DNA from: Thiemannella venezuelensis
GTDB lineage: Bacteria > Actinomycetota > Actinomycetes > Streptosporangiales > Streptosporangiaceae
Direction of reading: 5' to 3'
NCBI RefSeq assembly: GCF_014203605.1
Contig: NZ_JACHJJ010000009.1
Span: forward strand, 124,001 to 188,000
Length of the DNA stretch: 64,000 bases
The notes beneath the pieces are model-generated. The model made no database searches. It saw nothing but the letters and a program-made list of their open reading frames with translations, and was not told the DNA's origin. The position numbers and the translations under genes were made by a program. Within the stretch, counting starts at the first letter, position 1. Each line of letters begins with the position of its first letter. Shown here piece after piece: positions 7,838 to 16,938 of this stretch.

Positions 7838-9382
7838 ATGCGGATCGCGTACACCTCCGACCAGATCAGGGCGGCCGAGACGGCGCTGATGGCGGCCCTG
7901 CCCGAGGGGACCCTCATGCAGCGGGCCGCCGCCGGGCTCGCGACGGCCTGCGCCGGGATGCTCGCCGGCACGGCGGGCAGGGTGTACGGCTCCCGCGTCG
8001 CGCTCCTGGTCGGCAGCGGCGACAACGGCGGTGACGCCCTCTACGCCGGGGCGAGGCTCGCGGCCCGGGGGGCCCGGGTGCACGCGGTCCTCGCCGGGTC
8101 GCGGGTCCACGAGGCCGGGCTGGCGGCCCTGCGCCGGGCCGGCGGCCGGGTCGTGGACATCCGCGGTGGCGTGCCGGAGGAGGCCCGGCCGGTGATCGGC
8201 GCCGCCGACCTGGTCGTGGACGGGCTGGTCGGGATCGGCGGGGCGGGGGCGCTGCGGGAGCCGTACGCGGCGCTGGCCGGGATCACCCGCGACGTCCCCG
8301 GCTGGGTCGTCGCGGTGGACGTGCCGAGCGGGGTGGACGCGAGCAGCGGGCGGGTCGACGGGACGGCGGTCCGGGCGGACCTCACGGTGACGTTCGGGGC
8401 GCTCAAGACCGGGCTGCTGGTCGACCCGGGCGCGGAGCGCGCCGGCCGGGTGGAGCTCGTCGACATCGGGCTGGGACCGTACCTGCCGGACCCGGACGCG
8501 GTGGCGCTGACCGGGGAGGACGTCGCCTCTCTGCTGCCCAGGCCGGACGCCCGCTCCGACAAGTACCGCCGGGGCGTCGTCGGGATCGCCGCCGGGAGCC
8601 GCCGCTACACCGGCGCGGCGGTGCTGGCCGTGGCGGGCGCGGTCCGGGCCGGTGCGGGCATGGTGCGCTACGCGGGAGCGGCCGAGCCCGCGGCCCAGGT
8701 GCGCGCCCGCCGGCCGGAGGCCGTGGTCACCGAGCTGGCCCCGGACGGGGAGGCCGCGGGCACCGGTCCCGGGGAGGGGATCGCGGCGGCCGGCCGGGTG
8801 CAGGCGTGGGTGCTGGGTCCCGGCCTGGGCACCGGCGCCTGGGCGCACGACGTGGCCCGCGCCGTCCTGGCGAGCGACGTCCCCGTGCTGGTGGACGCCG
8901 ACGGCCTGACGCTGCTGGCCGCCGACCGGTCGCTGCTGCGCCGCCGTACCGGGGCGCCCGTGCTGATCACCCCGCACGCCGGCGAGCTCTCCCGGCTGCT
9001 GGGCGTGCCCAGGGCGCGGATCGAGGCCCGGCGGCTGGAGCACGTACGGCGGGCCGCCGCGGACCTGGGCGTGACCGTGCTGCTGAAGGGCTCGACCACG
9101 CTGGTCGCCGAGGAGGGCAGGCCGGTCAGGGCCAACCCCACCGGCAGTCCCTGGCTGGCCACCGGCGGCACCGGCGACGTGCTGGCCGGGCTGGCGGGCA
9201 CGCTGCTCGCCGCCGGGCTGGACTGCTACGACGCCGCCTCCTGCGCCGCGTACCTGCACGGAACGGCCGGCCGGGAAGGCCCGCTGGCCGCGGGAGACGT
9301 CGCCGAGGCGCTCCCCGCGGTCATGAGGTCGGTCACGAATCGGCCTCGGCAGCGGGAAGGAGCTGCCAAACTGGAAGGATGA
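7838..9382 (+). CDS. nnr: Bifunctional NAD(P)H-hydrate epimerase / ADP-dependent dehydratase
   Basis: Repairs damaged NAD(P)H: the N-terminal YjeF domain epimerises R- and S-NAD(P)HX, and the C-terminal ribokinase-like domain dehydrates S-NAD(P)HX using ADP. 514 residues, the expected fusion length. N-terminal half: GSGDNGGDALYAGARL (nucleotide loop) and AVDVPSGVDASSG. C-terminal half, from about residue 235: DKYRRGVVGIAAGS, VLGPGLGT, LITPHAGELSRLLG, VLLKGSTTLV and WLATGGTGDVLAG (active-site GTGD). Its stop overlaps the alr start in ATGA at 9379-9382, so the two are translationally coupled. Confidence 0.94.
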   Translation: MRIAYTSDQIRAAETALMAALPEGTLMQRAAAGLATACAGMLAGTAGRVYGSRVALLVGSGDNGGDALYAGARLAARGARVHAVLAGSRVHEAGLAALRRAGGRVVDIRGGVPEEARPVIGAADLVVDGLVGIGGAGALREPYAALAGITRDVPGWVVAVDVPSGVDASSGRVDGTAVRADLTVTFGALKTGLLVDPGAERAGRVELVDIGLGPYLPDPDAVALTGEDVASLLPRPDARSDKYRRGVVGIAAGSRRYTGAAVLAVAGAVRAGAGMVRYAGAAEPAAQVRARRPEAVVTELAPDGEAAGTGPGEGIAAAGRVQAWVLGPGLGTGAWAHDVARAVLASDVPVLVDADGLTLLAADRSLLRRRTGAPVLITPHAGELSRLLGVPRARIEARRLEHVRRAAADLGVTVLLKGSTTLVAEEGRPVRANPTGSPWLATGGTGDVLAGLAGTLLAAGLDCYDAASCAAYLHGTAGREGPLAAGDVAEALPAVMRSVTNRPRQREGAAKLEG

Positions 9383-10506
9383 GTTTCCCGATGACTCCTG
9401 CCGAGGCGCGGGTGGACCTCTCGGCGATCCGGGAGAACGTCGCGCTGCTGCGGAGCCATGCCCCCGGGGCTCTCACCATGGTCGCGGTCAAGGCCGACGC
9501 CTACGGGCACGGGCTCGTCGCCGGCGGGCGGGCCTGCCTGGAGGGCGGCGCCGAGCGGCTCGGCACGGCCTACGTCCGGGAGGCCCTGGAGCTGCGGGCC
9601 GCGGGGATCACCGCGCCGATCCTGTCGTGGATCATCCCGCCGGGCGAGCCGCTGGACGAGGCCGTCGAGCAGGACGTGGAGCTCTCGGCCGCCGCGCCGT
9701 GGCTGGTCGACGCCATCGCCGAGGCGGCGGGCCGTACCGGCCGGACGGCGCGGGTGCACCTGAAGGCCGACACCGGCAGCGGCCGCGGCGGCGCGCCGCT
9801 CGCCGACTGGCCGGCGCTGGTGGACCGGGCGCTGGCCCGGCGGGCGGAGGGCACGATCGAGATCGCCGGTCTCTGGTCGCACTTCGCCTGCGCCGACATC
9901 CCGGGGCACACGTCCGTCGAGGCCCAGCTCGGCGCGTTCGACGAGGCGCTGGCCCTGGCGGAGAAGGCCGGCGCGGGCGGGTCCCACGTGATCCGCCACA
10001 TCGCCAACTCGGCGGCGAACCTGACGATCCCCCGGGCCCGCTACGACATGGTCCGGCCGGGCATCGCGGCCTACGGGCTGAGCCCGATCCCGGAGATGGG
10101 GGATTTCGGCCTCCGCCCGGCGATGACGCTGACCGCGCGGATCGCGCTGGTCAAACGGGTCCCGGCCGATTCCGGAGTGTCCTATGGGCACCTTTATGTC
10201 ACAGATCGCGAAACAACGCTTGGCCTGGTACCGCTCGGGTATGCGGACGGCATCCTGCGGCACGCCACCAACCGGGCGGAGGTGCTCGCGGGCGGCCGCC
10301 GGCGGCGGATCGCCGGACGGGTCTGCATGGACCAGTTCGTGATCGACACGGGAGACGACCCGCTGACCGAGGGAGACGAGGTGATCCTGTTCGGTGACGG
10401 TTCGCACGGGGAGCCGACCGCGCAGGAATGGGCGGATTCCCTCGGCACGATCACTCATGAGATCGTGACCAGGATCGGTGCGCGCGTGCCACGCGTTTAC
10501 CGGTGA
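9379..10506 (+). CDS. alr: Alanine racemase
   Basis: PLP enzyme that converts L- to D-alanine for peptidoglycan. 375 residues. Seen: VAVKADAYGHG (PLP lysine, about residue 39), IRHIANSAAN, VRPGIAAYGLSP, SGVSYGHLYV (catalytic Tyr, about residue 271) and GRVCMDQFVID. ATG 9379 overlaps the preceding stop; a second in-frame ATG at 9391 is possible. The DNA around 10170-10225 is visibly lower in GC than its surroundings, but the protein is intact. Confidence 0.95.
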   Translation: MSFPMTPAEARVDLSAIRENVALLRSHAPGALTMVAVKADAYGHGLVAGGRACLEGGAERLGTAYVREALELRAAGITAPILSWIIPPGEPLDEAVEQDVELSAAAPWLVDAIAEAAGRTGRTARVHLKADTGSGRGGAPLADWPALVDRALARRAEGTIEIAGLWSHFACADIPGHTSVEAQLGAFDEALALAEKAGAGGSHVIRHIANSAANLTIPRARYDMVRPGIAAYGLSPIPEMGDFGLRPAMTLTARIALVKRVPADSGVSYGHLYVTDRETTLGLVPLGYADGILRHATNRAEVLAGGRRRRIAGRVCMDQFVIDTGDDPLTEGDEVILFGDGSHGEPTAQEWADSLGTITHEIVTRIGARVPRVYR

Positions 10507-10528
10507 GGGTCGGTAGTAGGGGGTCTGA

Positions 10529-11587
10529 ATGACTACGACACGACGCAGGGTCGGTATCGCGGGCGCGGTCGTCGGTGCGGCGTCCGCCGGAGTGGCCGCC
10601 GCCGCGCTCGCCAAACGGTACGCCGTGGGCCGCATCCGGCTCCGCCCCGACCCCGAGGCGAGCGAGCCCCTGGGCGAGCTGCGCGGGCGCCAGGTCACGG
10701 TCACCACCTCCGACGGCGTCTCCCTGCACGCCGAGGTCGACGGCCCCGACGACTCCCCGCTGACCGTGGTGCTCTGCCACGGCTACACCCTCAACCTGGA
10801 CTCCTGGCACTACCAGCGGCGCGACCTGCGCGACGTGCACCGGCTGGTGCTGTGGGACCAGCGCTCCCACGGGCGCTCGGCGCGCACCTCGGCCGAGGAC
10901 TCGACGATCGACCGGCTCGGCGAGGACCTGTTCGAGGTCGTCACCGAGCTGGTGCCCGGGCCGTGCGTGCTCGTCGGCCACTCCATGGGCGGCATGACGA
11001 TCATGGCGCTGGCCGACCGGCATCCGGAGCTGTTCGGCGAGAAGGTCAAGGGCGTCGCGCTCATCTCGACCTCCGCCGGGAAGCTGGCCGAGGTCTCGCT
11101 CGGCATGCCCGCGCTGCTGTCCAAGGCCGTGCACAAGGTCACGCCGGGGACGGTCTCGCTGCTGGGCCGCCGGGGCGCGCTGGTGGACAAGGGCCGCCAC
11201 GCGGCCAACGACGTCTTCTTCCTGGTCCTGCGCCATCTGGGGTTCGGCGACTCCAAGAGCGTCAGCCCCACCGTGGTGGACTTCGTCGAGTCGATGATCC
11301 GGTCCACCCCCTTCGAGGTGATCGCGAACTTCTACCCGGCGCTGATGTCGCACGACAAGCTGAGCGCGCTGGGCGTGCTGGACGACGTGCCCACCTCCAT
11401 CGTGGTCGGCGACCGCGACTGGCTGACGCCGGTCGACCACAGCAAGGCGATCGCCGCCGCGCTGCCGCGCGCCCGGTTCACCGAGGTGCCCGACAGCTCG
11501 CACCTGGTCCAGCTGGAGCGGCCGGGAGCGGTCAACGACGCACTGCGCGACCTGCTGAAGCGGGTCGCGGCCGACCTACAGGAGTGA
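10529..11587 (+). CDS. Alpha/beta hydrolase
   Basis: 352-residue alpha/beta-hydrolase-fold protein. An N-terminal segment (TTRRRVGIAGAVVG and following alanine-rich stretch, about residues 3-30) looks like a membrane anchor or Tat-like signal. Catalytic triad: nucleophile serine in GHSMGGMTI, Asp in VVGDRDWLTP, His in PDSSHLVQLE; oxyanion region LCHGYTLNLDSW. It sits between alr and tsaE, 23 bp after alr and 7 bp before tsaE, so probably the same transcript. Actinobacterial acpS-alr-tsaE-tsaD regions commonly carry such a hydrolase; the substrate is unknown. Confidence 0.88.
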   Translation: MTTTRRRVGIAGAVVGAASAGVAAAALAKRYAVGRIRLRPDPEASEPLGELRGRQVTVTTSDGVSLHAEVDGPDDSPLTVVLCHGYTLNLDSWHYQRRDLRDVHRLVLWDQRSHGRSARTSAEDSTIDRLGEDLFEVVTELVPGPCVLVGHSMGGMTIMALADRHPELFGEKVKGVALISTSAGKLAEVSLGMPALLSKAVHKVTPGTVSLLGRRGALVDKGRHAANDVFFLVLRHLGFGDSKSVSPTVVDFVESMIRSTPFEVIANFYPALMSHDKLSALGVLDDVPTSIVVGDRDWLTPVDHSKAIAAALPRARFTEVPDSSHLVQLERPGAVNDALRDLLKRVAADLQE

Positions 11588-11594
11588 GTGAACG

Positions 11595-12035
11595 GTGAGA
11601 GTCGTGGCGACCGCCGAGGAGATGCGGGCGCTGGGCGCGGAGCTGGCCGCGCTGCTGGGCCCGGGGGACCTGGCGGTGCTCTCCGGCCCGCTGGGGGCGG
11701 GGAAGACGACCCTGGTGCAGGGCATCGCCGAGGGGCTGAAGGTGCGCGGGCCGATCACCTCGCCGACCTTCGTGATCGCCCGGGTGCACCCCTCGCTGGC
11801 CGGCGGCCCGCCCCTGGTGCACGTCGACGCCTACCGGCTCGGCGGGAACCTGGAGGTCGACGACCTGGACCTGGACGCCTCGCTGGAGGAGTCGGTGACG
11901 CTGGTCGAGTGGGGCGAGGGCCTGGTCGAGGGGCTCGCCGAGGACCGGCTGGAGATCTCCATCGACCGGGGCGAGAACGACGAGCGCACGGTACGGCTCC
12001 GCGGCGTCGGTCCCCGCTGGCGGGGCGTCGTCTGA
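11595..12035 (+). CDS. tsaE: tRNA threonylcarbamoyladenosine biosynthesis ATPase
   Basis: ATPase that works with TsaB and TsaD to make the t6A37 modification of ANN-decoding tRNAs. 146 residues, usual length. Seen: P-loop GPLGAGKTTL, ITSPTFVIARV, HVDAYRLGG and VEWGEGL. GTG 11595 begins 7 bp after the hydrolase stop. Its partners tsaB and tsaD are 1.5-2.7 kb downstream in the same direction. Confidence 0.94.
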   Translation: MRVVATAEEMRALGAELAALLGPGDLAVLSGPLGAGKTTLVQGIAEGLKVRGPITSPTFVIARVHPSLAGGPPLVHVDAYRLGGNLEVDDLDLDASLEESVTLVEWGEGLVEGLAEDRLEISIDRGENDERTVRLRGVGPRWRGVV

Positions 12036-12261
12036 TCGGGACGGGGGCCCCGCCCCCGGGAACCCCGGGCCGCCCGGAACGGGGTCGCCTGATTCGCCCG
12101 CGTAGGGAGCGGAATCCTGGCACTCTGACATTACGCCCCACTTGGTCTAGATCATTGCGGCTGATGATCGACTCTTACGGGTTTGCCCATGTTTAATGGG
12201 GACAGGTGGGAAGTCGTGCCGGGCGAGGGTCGTCGGCCGGAGTGCGAAGTGGAGTGCGACG

Positions 12262-12921
12262 GTGCCAAGGGTCAAGCGTGTCGCGGTTCTCGGGACCCTC
12301 GGGGTCGCCGCTCTGGTCGGGACGGCAGGGTGCACGGCCGAGGCCTCGGGAGGCAGCCCCACGGGCACGCCCTCGCCCACCGTCTCGGCGACGGGCGCGG
12401 GCCGCGCGGACATCGAGGTCCAGCTCCAGCCCGCCAGCGTGAAGGCGGGCGGGAAGGTCTGGGTGCTGGCCAACTGCCCGATCCCCCAGGGCGGTCCCCA
12501 GCACCGGGGCATCGCCTCCTCGGAGGTCTTCGGAACCGCCGTCACGCTCGACCCCATCCTGGTGACCCCCACACCCGCGCCCTCGGGCACCGCCACGCCC
12601 ACGCCCCGGCCGTGGGTGCGCGGCCAGGCCGCGGTCTCCGAGGACGCCGAGGCCGGTGAGCACGTCATCAACGCCAGGTGCGAGGGGACCAACGACACCG
12701 GCACGGCCACCCTGCGGATCCTGCCGGACAGCACGCCGACGGCCCGGCCGACCACCACCCGCACCCCCATCAGCACCCGCGGCCCGGGCACCGGCGGCGG
12801 CGGCACCGCCGCCGGCGGCCCCGACGACGCGGGCATGCCGCTGGGGCTGACCGGCGCGCTGCTGGCGGCGGCCCTCGCGGGCGGCGTGGGTCTCGCGGTC
12901 GTACGGCGGCGCCGCCCGTAG
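12262..12921 (+). CDS. Predicted lipoprotein with C-terminal membrane anchor
   Basis: 219 residues, no recognised enzyme domain. The N-terminus PRVKRVAVLGTLGVAALVG ends in a lipobox TAGC, predicting lipid attachment at Cys19-20. The middle holds Thr/Pro-rich linkers around a compact domain (IEVQLQPASVKAGGKVWVLA) that looks like an Ig-like or surface-display domain. The C-terminus has a Gly-rich segment, a hydrophobic helix (TGALLAAALAGGVGLAVV) and a basic RRRRP tail, the layout of a sortase-sorted protein but without a clear LPxTG motif. GTG 12262 is chosen because it starts the signal; ATG 12196 would add a non-signal stretch. The next gene, 6 bp away, is a class F sortase. Confidence 0.7.
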   Translation: MPRVKRVAVLGTLGVAALVGTAGCTAEASGGSPTGTPSPTVSATGAGRADIEVQLQPASVKAGGKVWVLANCPIPQGGPQHRGIASSEVFGTAVTLDPILVTPTPAPSGTATPTPRPWVRGQAAVSEDAEAGEHVINARCEGTNDTGTATLRILPDSTPTARPTTTRTPISTRGPGTGGGGTAAGGPDDAGMPLGLTGALLAAALAGGVGLAVVRRRRP

Positions 12922-12927
12922 CGTCCG

Positions 12928-13491
12928 ATGGCCGAGTCCCGCTGGTCACGGATCGTCGTGGCCGGAATCATCACCGGCGCCGTCATGGTCGCCGTCAGCG
13001 ACCGCGGCGGAGAGGACGCCCCGCCCGCGCGGGCGCAGGTCGTGCCCAGCCGCATCGACATCCCGTCGCTGGGCATCAAGGCGCCGTTGATGAAGCTCGG
13101 CGTCACCGACGGGGAGGTCGAGCTGCCGCCGTACGAGAAACCGGAGGTCGCGGGCTGGGTGAAGGACACCGCGGTCCCCGGCGACCGGGGCGCCGCGGTC
13201 ATCCTCGGGCACGTCGACACCAAGTCCGACCCGGCCGTCTTCTACGAGCTCAGGAAGATGCGGGCGGGGCAGGCCATCGAGGTCGTGCGGAGCGACGGCA
13301 GGGTCGCCCAGTACCGGGTGGACTCCATCGAGCAGGTCGACAAGGACTCCTTCCCCGCCGACAGGGTCTACCTGGAGGACGGCCTGCGGCTGATCACCTG
13401 CGGCGGGAAGTTCGACTGGGACAGGAACGAGTACGACGACAACGTGATCGTCTACGCCACCCTGGTGGAGCCGGCCGACTCCCGGGCCTGA
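12928..13491 (+). CDS. Class F sortase
   Basis: Membrane-anchored transpeptidase that would attach surface proteins to the cell wall or polymerise them. 187 residues. Seen: an N-terminal signal anchor (RIVVAGIITGAVMVAV), then the sortase core PSRIDIPSLGIKAPL, VILGHVDTK (catalytic His), LRLITCGGKFDWDRNEYDDN (catalytic Cys in the LxTC motif and the Arg). The CGGxFDxxxxxYxDN ending is typical of class F. Its start lies 6 bp after the lipoprotein gene, suggesting that protein is a substrate or partner. Confidence 0.9.
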   Translation: MAESRWSRIVVAGIITGAVMVAVSDRGGEDAPPARAQVVPSRIDIPSLGIKAPLMKLGVTDGEVELPPYEKPEVAGWVKDTAVPGDRGAAVILGHVDTKSDPAVFYELRKMRAGQAIEVVRSDGRVAQYRVDSIEQVDKDSFPADRVYLEDGLRLITCGGKFDWDRNEYDDNVIVYATLVEPADSRA

Positions 13492-13531
13492 CGGCCCGGC
13501 CGTTCCGTGCGGTTCGCACCGCCCGACGGGC

Positions 13532-13537
13532 TAGGCT
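13532..13537 (+). promoter_or_regulatory. -10 box (TAGGCT) of tsaB, leaderless
   Basis: TAGGCT is followed by 8 nt and GTG 13546. There is no Shine-Dalgarno sequence, so a leaderless start is likely; it gives tsaB-rimI-tsaD their own promoter. Confidence 0.5.
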
Positions 13538-13545
13538 TGACGACC

Positions 13546-14238
13546 GTGCTGGTCCTGGCCTTTGACACCGCCACCCCCGCCGTCACCGCAGCGCTGCACG
13601 ACGGTGAGAGGGTCCTCGCCGAGTCGACCACGGTCGACGCGCGCCGCCACGGCGAACTGCTCGTGCCCACGATCGAGCGCGTCCTGGCGGAGGCCGGAGC
13701 GGCGCTCGCCGACGTCACCACAGTCGTCGCGGGCTCCGGCCCGGGGCCCTACACGGGCCTGCGGGTCGGCCTGGTGACGGCCCAGGCCCTCGCCGCCTCC
13801 CTGGGCGTCCCGGTGTACGGCGTGTGCACGCTCGACGCCCTCGCCTACGGCACCGGGCTCTCCGAACCGTTCCTGGTCGCCACCGACGCGCGGCGCAAGG
13901 AGGTCTTCTGGGGCCGCTACGCCGACGCGCGCACCCGGCTGTCCGGCCCCGCGGTGGACAAACCGCAGGACCTCCCCGCCGACCTGCCGCTGGCCGGCGC
14001 GGGCGCGCGGATGTACGCCGAGGTCGTCGGCGCCGCCCGCCTGCTGGACGTGCCGGAGTTCCCGTTCGCGGGGGCGCTGGCCGCGCTGGCCGCGGAGCAG
14101 CTCGCCGGGAGCGGCGCCGCCGACGTCGCGGAGGTCGTGGCGAGCGGCACCCACCCGGTGCTGAGCGCGCCCCGCCCGGTCTACCTGCGCCGCCCCGATG
14201 CCCAGGAGCCCGCGGCCCCCAAGAAGGTCTCCCGGTGA
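13546..14238 (+). CDS. tsaB: tRNA threonylcarbamoyladenosine biosynthesis protein TsaB
   Basis: Non-catalytic ASKHA-fold partner of TsaD in t6A formation. 230 residues. Seen: LVLAFDTATPAVTAAL at the N-terminus, RRHGELLVPTIERVL, and GSGPGPYTGLRVGLVTAQAL, the most conserved TsaB stretch. GTG 13546 is chosen over the in-frame start at 13507 because of the leaderless -10 box and because the family begins at this point. Overlaps rimI by 4 bp (GTGA). Confidence 0.93.
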   Translation: MLVLAFDTATPAVTAALHDGERVLAESTTVDARRHGELLVPTIERVLAEAGAALADVTTVVAGSGPGPYTGLRVGLVTAQALAASLGVPVYGVCTLDALAYGTGLSEPFLVATDARRKEVFWGRYADARTRLSGPAVDKPQDLPADLPLAGAGARMYAEVVGAARLLDVPEFPFAGALAALAAEQLAGSGAADVAEVVASGTHPVLSAPRPVYLRRPDAQEPAAPKKVSR

Positions 14239-14714
14239 GCGGGCCGCCGGAGACCCGTACGGCCGGCGTGACGCTGCGCCGGATGACGAAGGACGACCTG
14301 CCCGCGGTCATGGCGATCGAGCGGGAGACCTTCCCCGACGACGCGTGGAGCGCCGACATGCTCCGCGGCGAGCTGGACGACCAGCCCCGGACCCGGCACT
14401 ACGTCGTCGCCCTGGCCGGCGGGGAGATCGTGGGCTACGCCGGACTCGCCGCGGCGGGCGACCAGGCCGACGTGCAGACCATCGCCGTGACGGCCGGGCA
14501 CCGGCGGGCCGGGATCGGCGCGGCCCTGCTGACCGAGCTGCTGGCGGAGGCCGTACGGCGGGGGGCCCGGGAGGCCTTCCTGGAGGTCCGCGCGGACAAC
14601 CCGTCCGCCCACGCGATGTACGACCGGTTCGGGTTCGAGGACATCGGCGTGCGGCGGCGCTACTACAAGGGCGGCATCGACGCCATCATCATGAAGAAGG
14701 ACCTCCATGCGTGA
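14235..14714 (+). CDS. rimI: Ribosomal protein S18 alanine N-acetyltransferase
   Basis: GNAT-family acetyltransferase; RimI acetylates the N-terminal alanine of ribosomal protein S18 and possibly other proteins. 159 residues. Seen: [38 protein letters not shown] (acetyl-CoA loop RxxGIG), [20 protein letters not shown] and [14 protein letters not shown]. Its start overlaps tsaB and its end overlaps tsaD by 8 bp, the usual actinobacterial tsaB-rimI-tsaD arrangement. Confidence 0.92.
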   Translation: MSGPPETRTAGVTLRRMTKDDLPAVMAIERETFPDDAWSADMLRGELDDQPRTRHYVVALAGGEIVGYAGLAAAGDQADVQTIAVTAGHRRAGIGAALLTELLAEAVRRGAREAFLEVRADNPSAHAMYDRFGFEDIGVRRRYYKGGIDAIIMKKDLHA

Positions 14715-15738
14715 CGAACCTCTGGTCCTGGGGATCGAGACCTCCTGCGACGAGACCGGCGTGGGCATCGTCCGGGGCCACACCCTGCTGGCCAACACGA
14801 TCGCGTCCAGCGTCGAGGAGCACGCCCGCTTCGGCGGGGTCGTGCCCGAGGTGGCCTCCCGGGCGCACCTGGAGGCGATGACCCCGACCATCGAGCGCGC
14901 CCTGGAGCAGGCGGACCTGCGCCTGTCCGACATCGACGCCGTCGCGGTGACGGCCGGACCCGGCCTGGCCGGGGCGCTGCTGGTCGGCGTGGCCGCGGCC
15001 AAGGCCTACGCGCTCGGCCTGGGCGTGCCGCTGTACGGCGTCAACCACCTGGCCGCGCACGTCGCGGTGGACCAGCTCGAACACGGGGCGCTGCCCAAGC
15101 CGTGCATCGCCCTGCTGGTCTCGGGCGGGCACTCGTCGCTGCTGCTGGTCCCGGACGTGGCCAGGGAGGTCGTCTCGCTCGGCTCCACGGTCGACGACGC
15201 GGCGGGCGAGGCGTTCGACAAGGTGGCCCGGGTCCTCGGCCTGCCCTTCCCCGGCGGGCCGTACATCGACAGGGCCGCGCGCGACGGCTCCGGCACCGCC
15301 GTCGCCTTCCCCCGCGGCAAGCTGGACGACGGGACCCTCGACTTCTCCTTCTCCGGCCTGAAGACGGCCGTGGCGCGGTGGGTGGAGGCCCGGGAGATGG
15401 CCGGCGAGACGATCCACGTGCCCGACGTGGCCGCCTCGTTCCAGGAGGCCGTGGTCGACGTGCTGACCCGCAAGGCCCTGGAGGCGTGCCGGCGCTACGG
15501 GGTCTCCGACCTGCTGATCGGCGGCGGGGTGGCGGCCAACTCCCGGCTGCGGGCGCTGGCCCAGGAGCGCTGCGACGCGGCCGGGGTACGGCTGCGCGTG
15601 CCCCGGCCCGGCCTCTGCACCGACAACGGCGCCATGGTGGCAGCCCTCGGCTCCGACCTCGTCGCGGCCGGGGTGACCCCCTCGCTGCTGGACATCCCGG
15701 CCGACTCCTCCCTTCCCATCACCACCGTGCACGTCTGA
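14707..15738 (+). CDS. tsaD: tRNA N6-adenosine threonylcarbamoyltransferase
   Basis: Catalytic subunit that transfers threonylcarbamoyl to A37 of tRNAs. 343 residues. Seen: [14 protein letters not shown] at the N-terminus, [12 protein letters not shown] (metal-binding histidines), [52 protein letters not shown] and [12 protein letters not shown] (metal Asp). Complete and normal. Last gene of the housekeeping run. Confidence 0.96.
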   Translation: MRDEPLVLGIETSCDETGVGIVRGHTLLANTIASSVEEHARFGGVVPEVASRAHLEAMTPTIERALEQADLRLSDIDAVAVTAGPGLAGALLVGVAAAKAYALGLGVPLYGVNHLAAHVAVDQLEHGALPKPCIALLVSGGHSSLLLVPDVAREVVSLGSTVDDAAGEAFDKVARVLGLPFPGGPYIDRAARDGSGTAVAFPRGKLDDGTLDFSFSGLKTAVARWVEAREMAGETIHVPDVAASFQEAVVDVLTRKALEACRRYGVSDLLIGGGVAANSRLRALAQERCDAAGVRLRVPRPGLCTDNGAMVAALGSDLVAAGVTPSLLDIPADSSLPITTVHV

Positions 15739-15759
15739 CCCCCGCGTCGGGTCCCCGTG

Positions 15760-16830
15760 TCAGGCCGGCTCCCCGGCCGGGTGCAGGGCGAGCGCCGGGT
15801 AGTCGGTGTAGCCGCGGTGGTCGCCGCCGAAGGCCGTGGAGAGGTCCGGTTCGTTGAGCGGCGCGCCCAGCCGGAGGCGGAGCGGCAGGTCGGGATTGGC
15901 CAGGAAGTACTTGCCCACCGCGACCAGGTCGGCGCCCCGGGGGAGCCAGCGGCCGACCGCCTCTGACGGGTGGGCCGCCGCCGGGTCGTTGACGATGAGC
16001 GCGTTCGGCCACAGCTCGCGGATCCGCGCGTTGAGCTCGTCCGAGGGGCCCGCCAGCAGGTGCAGGTAGGCCAGGTCGAGCTCGGCGAGGGCGGAGACGA
16101 GCGCCGGGTAGACCTCGTGCGCGTCCTCCTCCACCAGGTCCTGGACGCCGGTGGCGGGGGAGATGCGGATGCCGGTCCGGGAGGCGCCGATCGCCTCCGC
16201 GACGGCCCGGGCGGTCTCCACCGCGAACCGGATCCTGCCTTCGACGGACCCGCCGAAGCGGTCGTCGCGCAGGTTGGCGTTCTGCGAGAGGAACTGGTGG
16301 ATGAGGTAGCCGTTCGCGCCGTGCAGCTCGACGCCGTCGAACCCGGCCTCGACGGCCCTTCTCGCGGCGTCGGCGAAGTCCCGGACGGTCGCCTCGACCT
16401 CGCCGGTGGACAGCTCGACGGGGACGGGGACGTCCTGCATGCCGTTGGGCGTGAATATCTGCGCCGCGGGCCGTACGGCCGAGGGCGCGAGGGGGAGGTG
16501 CCCGGTGTTGTCGGGGTGGCCGATCCTGCCCGCGTGCATGAGCTGGGCGAAGATCCGGCCGCCGGCCGCGTGCACGGCGTCGGTGACCTCGCGCCAGCCC
16601 GCCACCTGCTCGTCGGTGTGCAGGCCCGGCGTGTCCATGTACCCCTTGCCGGCGTGGCTCGGCTGGACGCCCTCGGTGATGATCAGGCCGGCTGAGGCGC
16701 GCTGGGCGTAGTAGAGAGCGGTCAGCGAGGAGGGGATCCCGTCCACGTAAGACCGCGAACGCGTCATGGGCGCCATGGCGAGGCGGTTGGGAAGTCGCAG
16801 GCCGCTGAGGTCGAACGGGGTGAACGGCAT
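15760..16830 (-). CDS. Old-yellow-enzyme family alkene reductase (NADH:flavin oxidoreductase)
   Basis: FMN-dependent ene-reductase acting on electrophilic alkenes (enones, nitro-compounds, quinones) with NAD(P)H. 356 residues. Seen: LPNRLAMAPMTRSR at the N-terminus, ALYYAQRASAGLIITEGVQPS, FAQLMHAGRIGHP, GFDGVELHGANGYLIHQFLS (catalytic HxxN and Tyr), DDRFGGSVEGRIRF and GADLVAVGKYFLANPDLP. ATG 16830 (MPFTPFDL) has the Shine-Dalgarno GAAAGG 9 nt upstream; ATG 16839 is an in-frame alternative. Divergent from a MarR-type regulator across a clear operator, so induction by electrophiles is likely. Confidence 0.93.
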   Translation of the reverse strand: MPFTPFDLSGLRLPNRLAMAPMTRSRSYVDGIPSSLTALYYAQRASAGLIITEGVQPSHAGKGYMDTPGLHTDEQVAGWREVTDAVHAAGGRIFAQLMHAGRIGHPDNTGHLPLAPSAVRPAAQIFTPNGMQDVPVPVELSTGEVEATVRDFADAARRAVEAGFDGVELHGANGYLIHQFLSQNANLRDDRFGGSVEGRIRFAVETARAVAEAIGASRTGIRISPATGVQDLVEEDAHEVYPALVSALAELDLAYLHLLAGPSDELNARIRELWPNALIVNDPAAAHPSEAVGRWLPRGADLVAVGKYFLANPDLPLRLRLGAPLNEPDLSTAFGGDHRGYTDYPALALHPAGEPA

Positions 16831-16845
16831 GGCTCTCATCCTTTC

Positions 16846-16870
16846 TTGGTTGGCCAACTTGGCCGACCAA
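16846..16870. promoter_or_regulatory. Near-perfect palindromic operator between ene-reductase and MarR genes
   Basis: A 25-bp imperfect palindrome with half-sites TTGGTTGGCCAA and TTGGCCGACCAA around a central C; only one base pair in each arm breaks the dyad. It lies 16-40 bp upstream of the reductase ATG, where a bound repressor would block its promoter. Confidence 0.75.
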
Positions 16871-16887
16871 TGATTAGTTGTACTACG

Positions 16888-16897
16888 TGGCCGGCCA
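16888..16897. promoter_or_regulatory. Second partial operator (TGGCCGGCCA)
   Basis: A 10-bp palindrome sharing the TTGGCC core with the site at 16846-16870, on the MarR-gene side and about 10 bp before a TAGGCT -10 box (16909-16914). It could serve autoregulation. Confidence 0.5.
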
Positions 16898-16938
16898 ACA
16901 TGCAAAGGTAGGCTGGTCCCCGGGAAGGGAGGCCTGAC

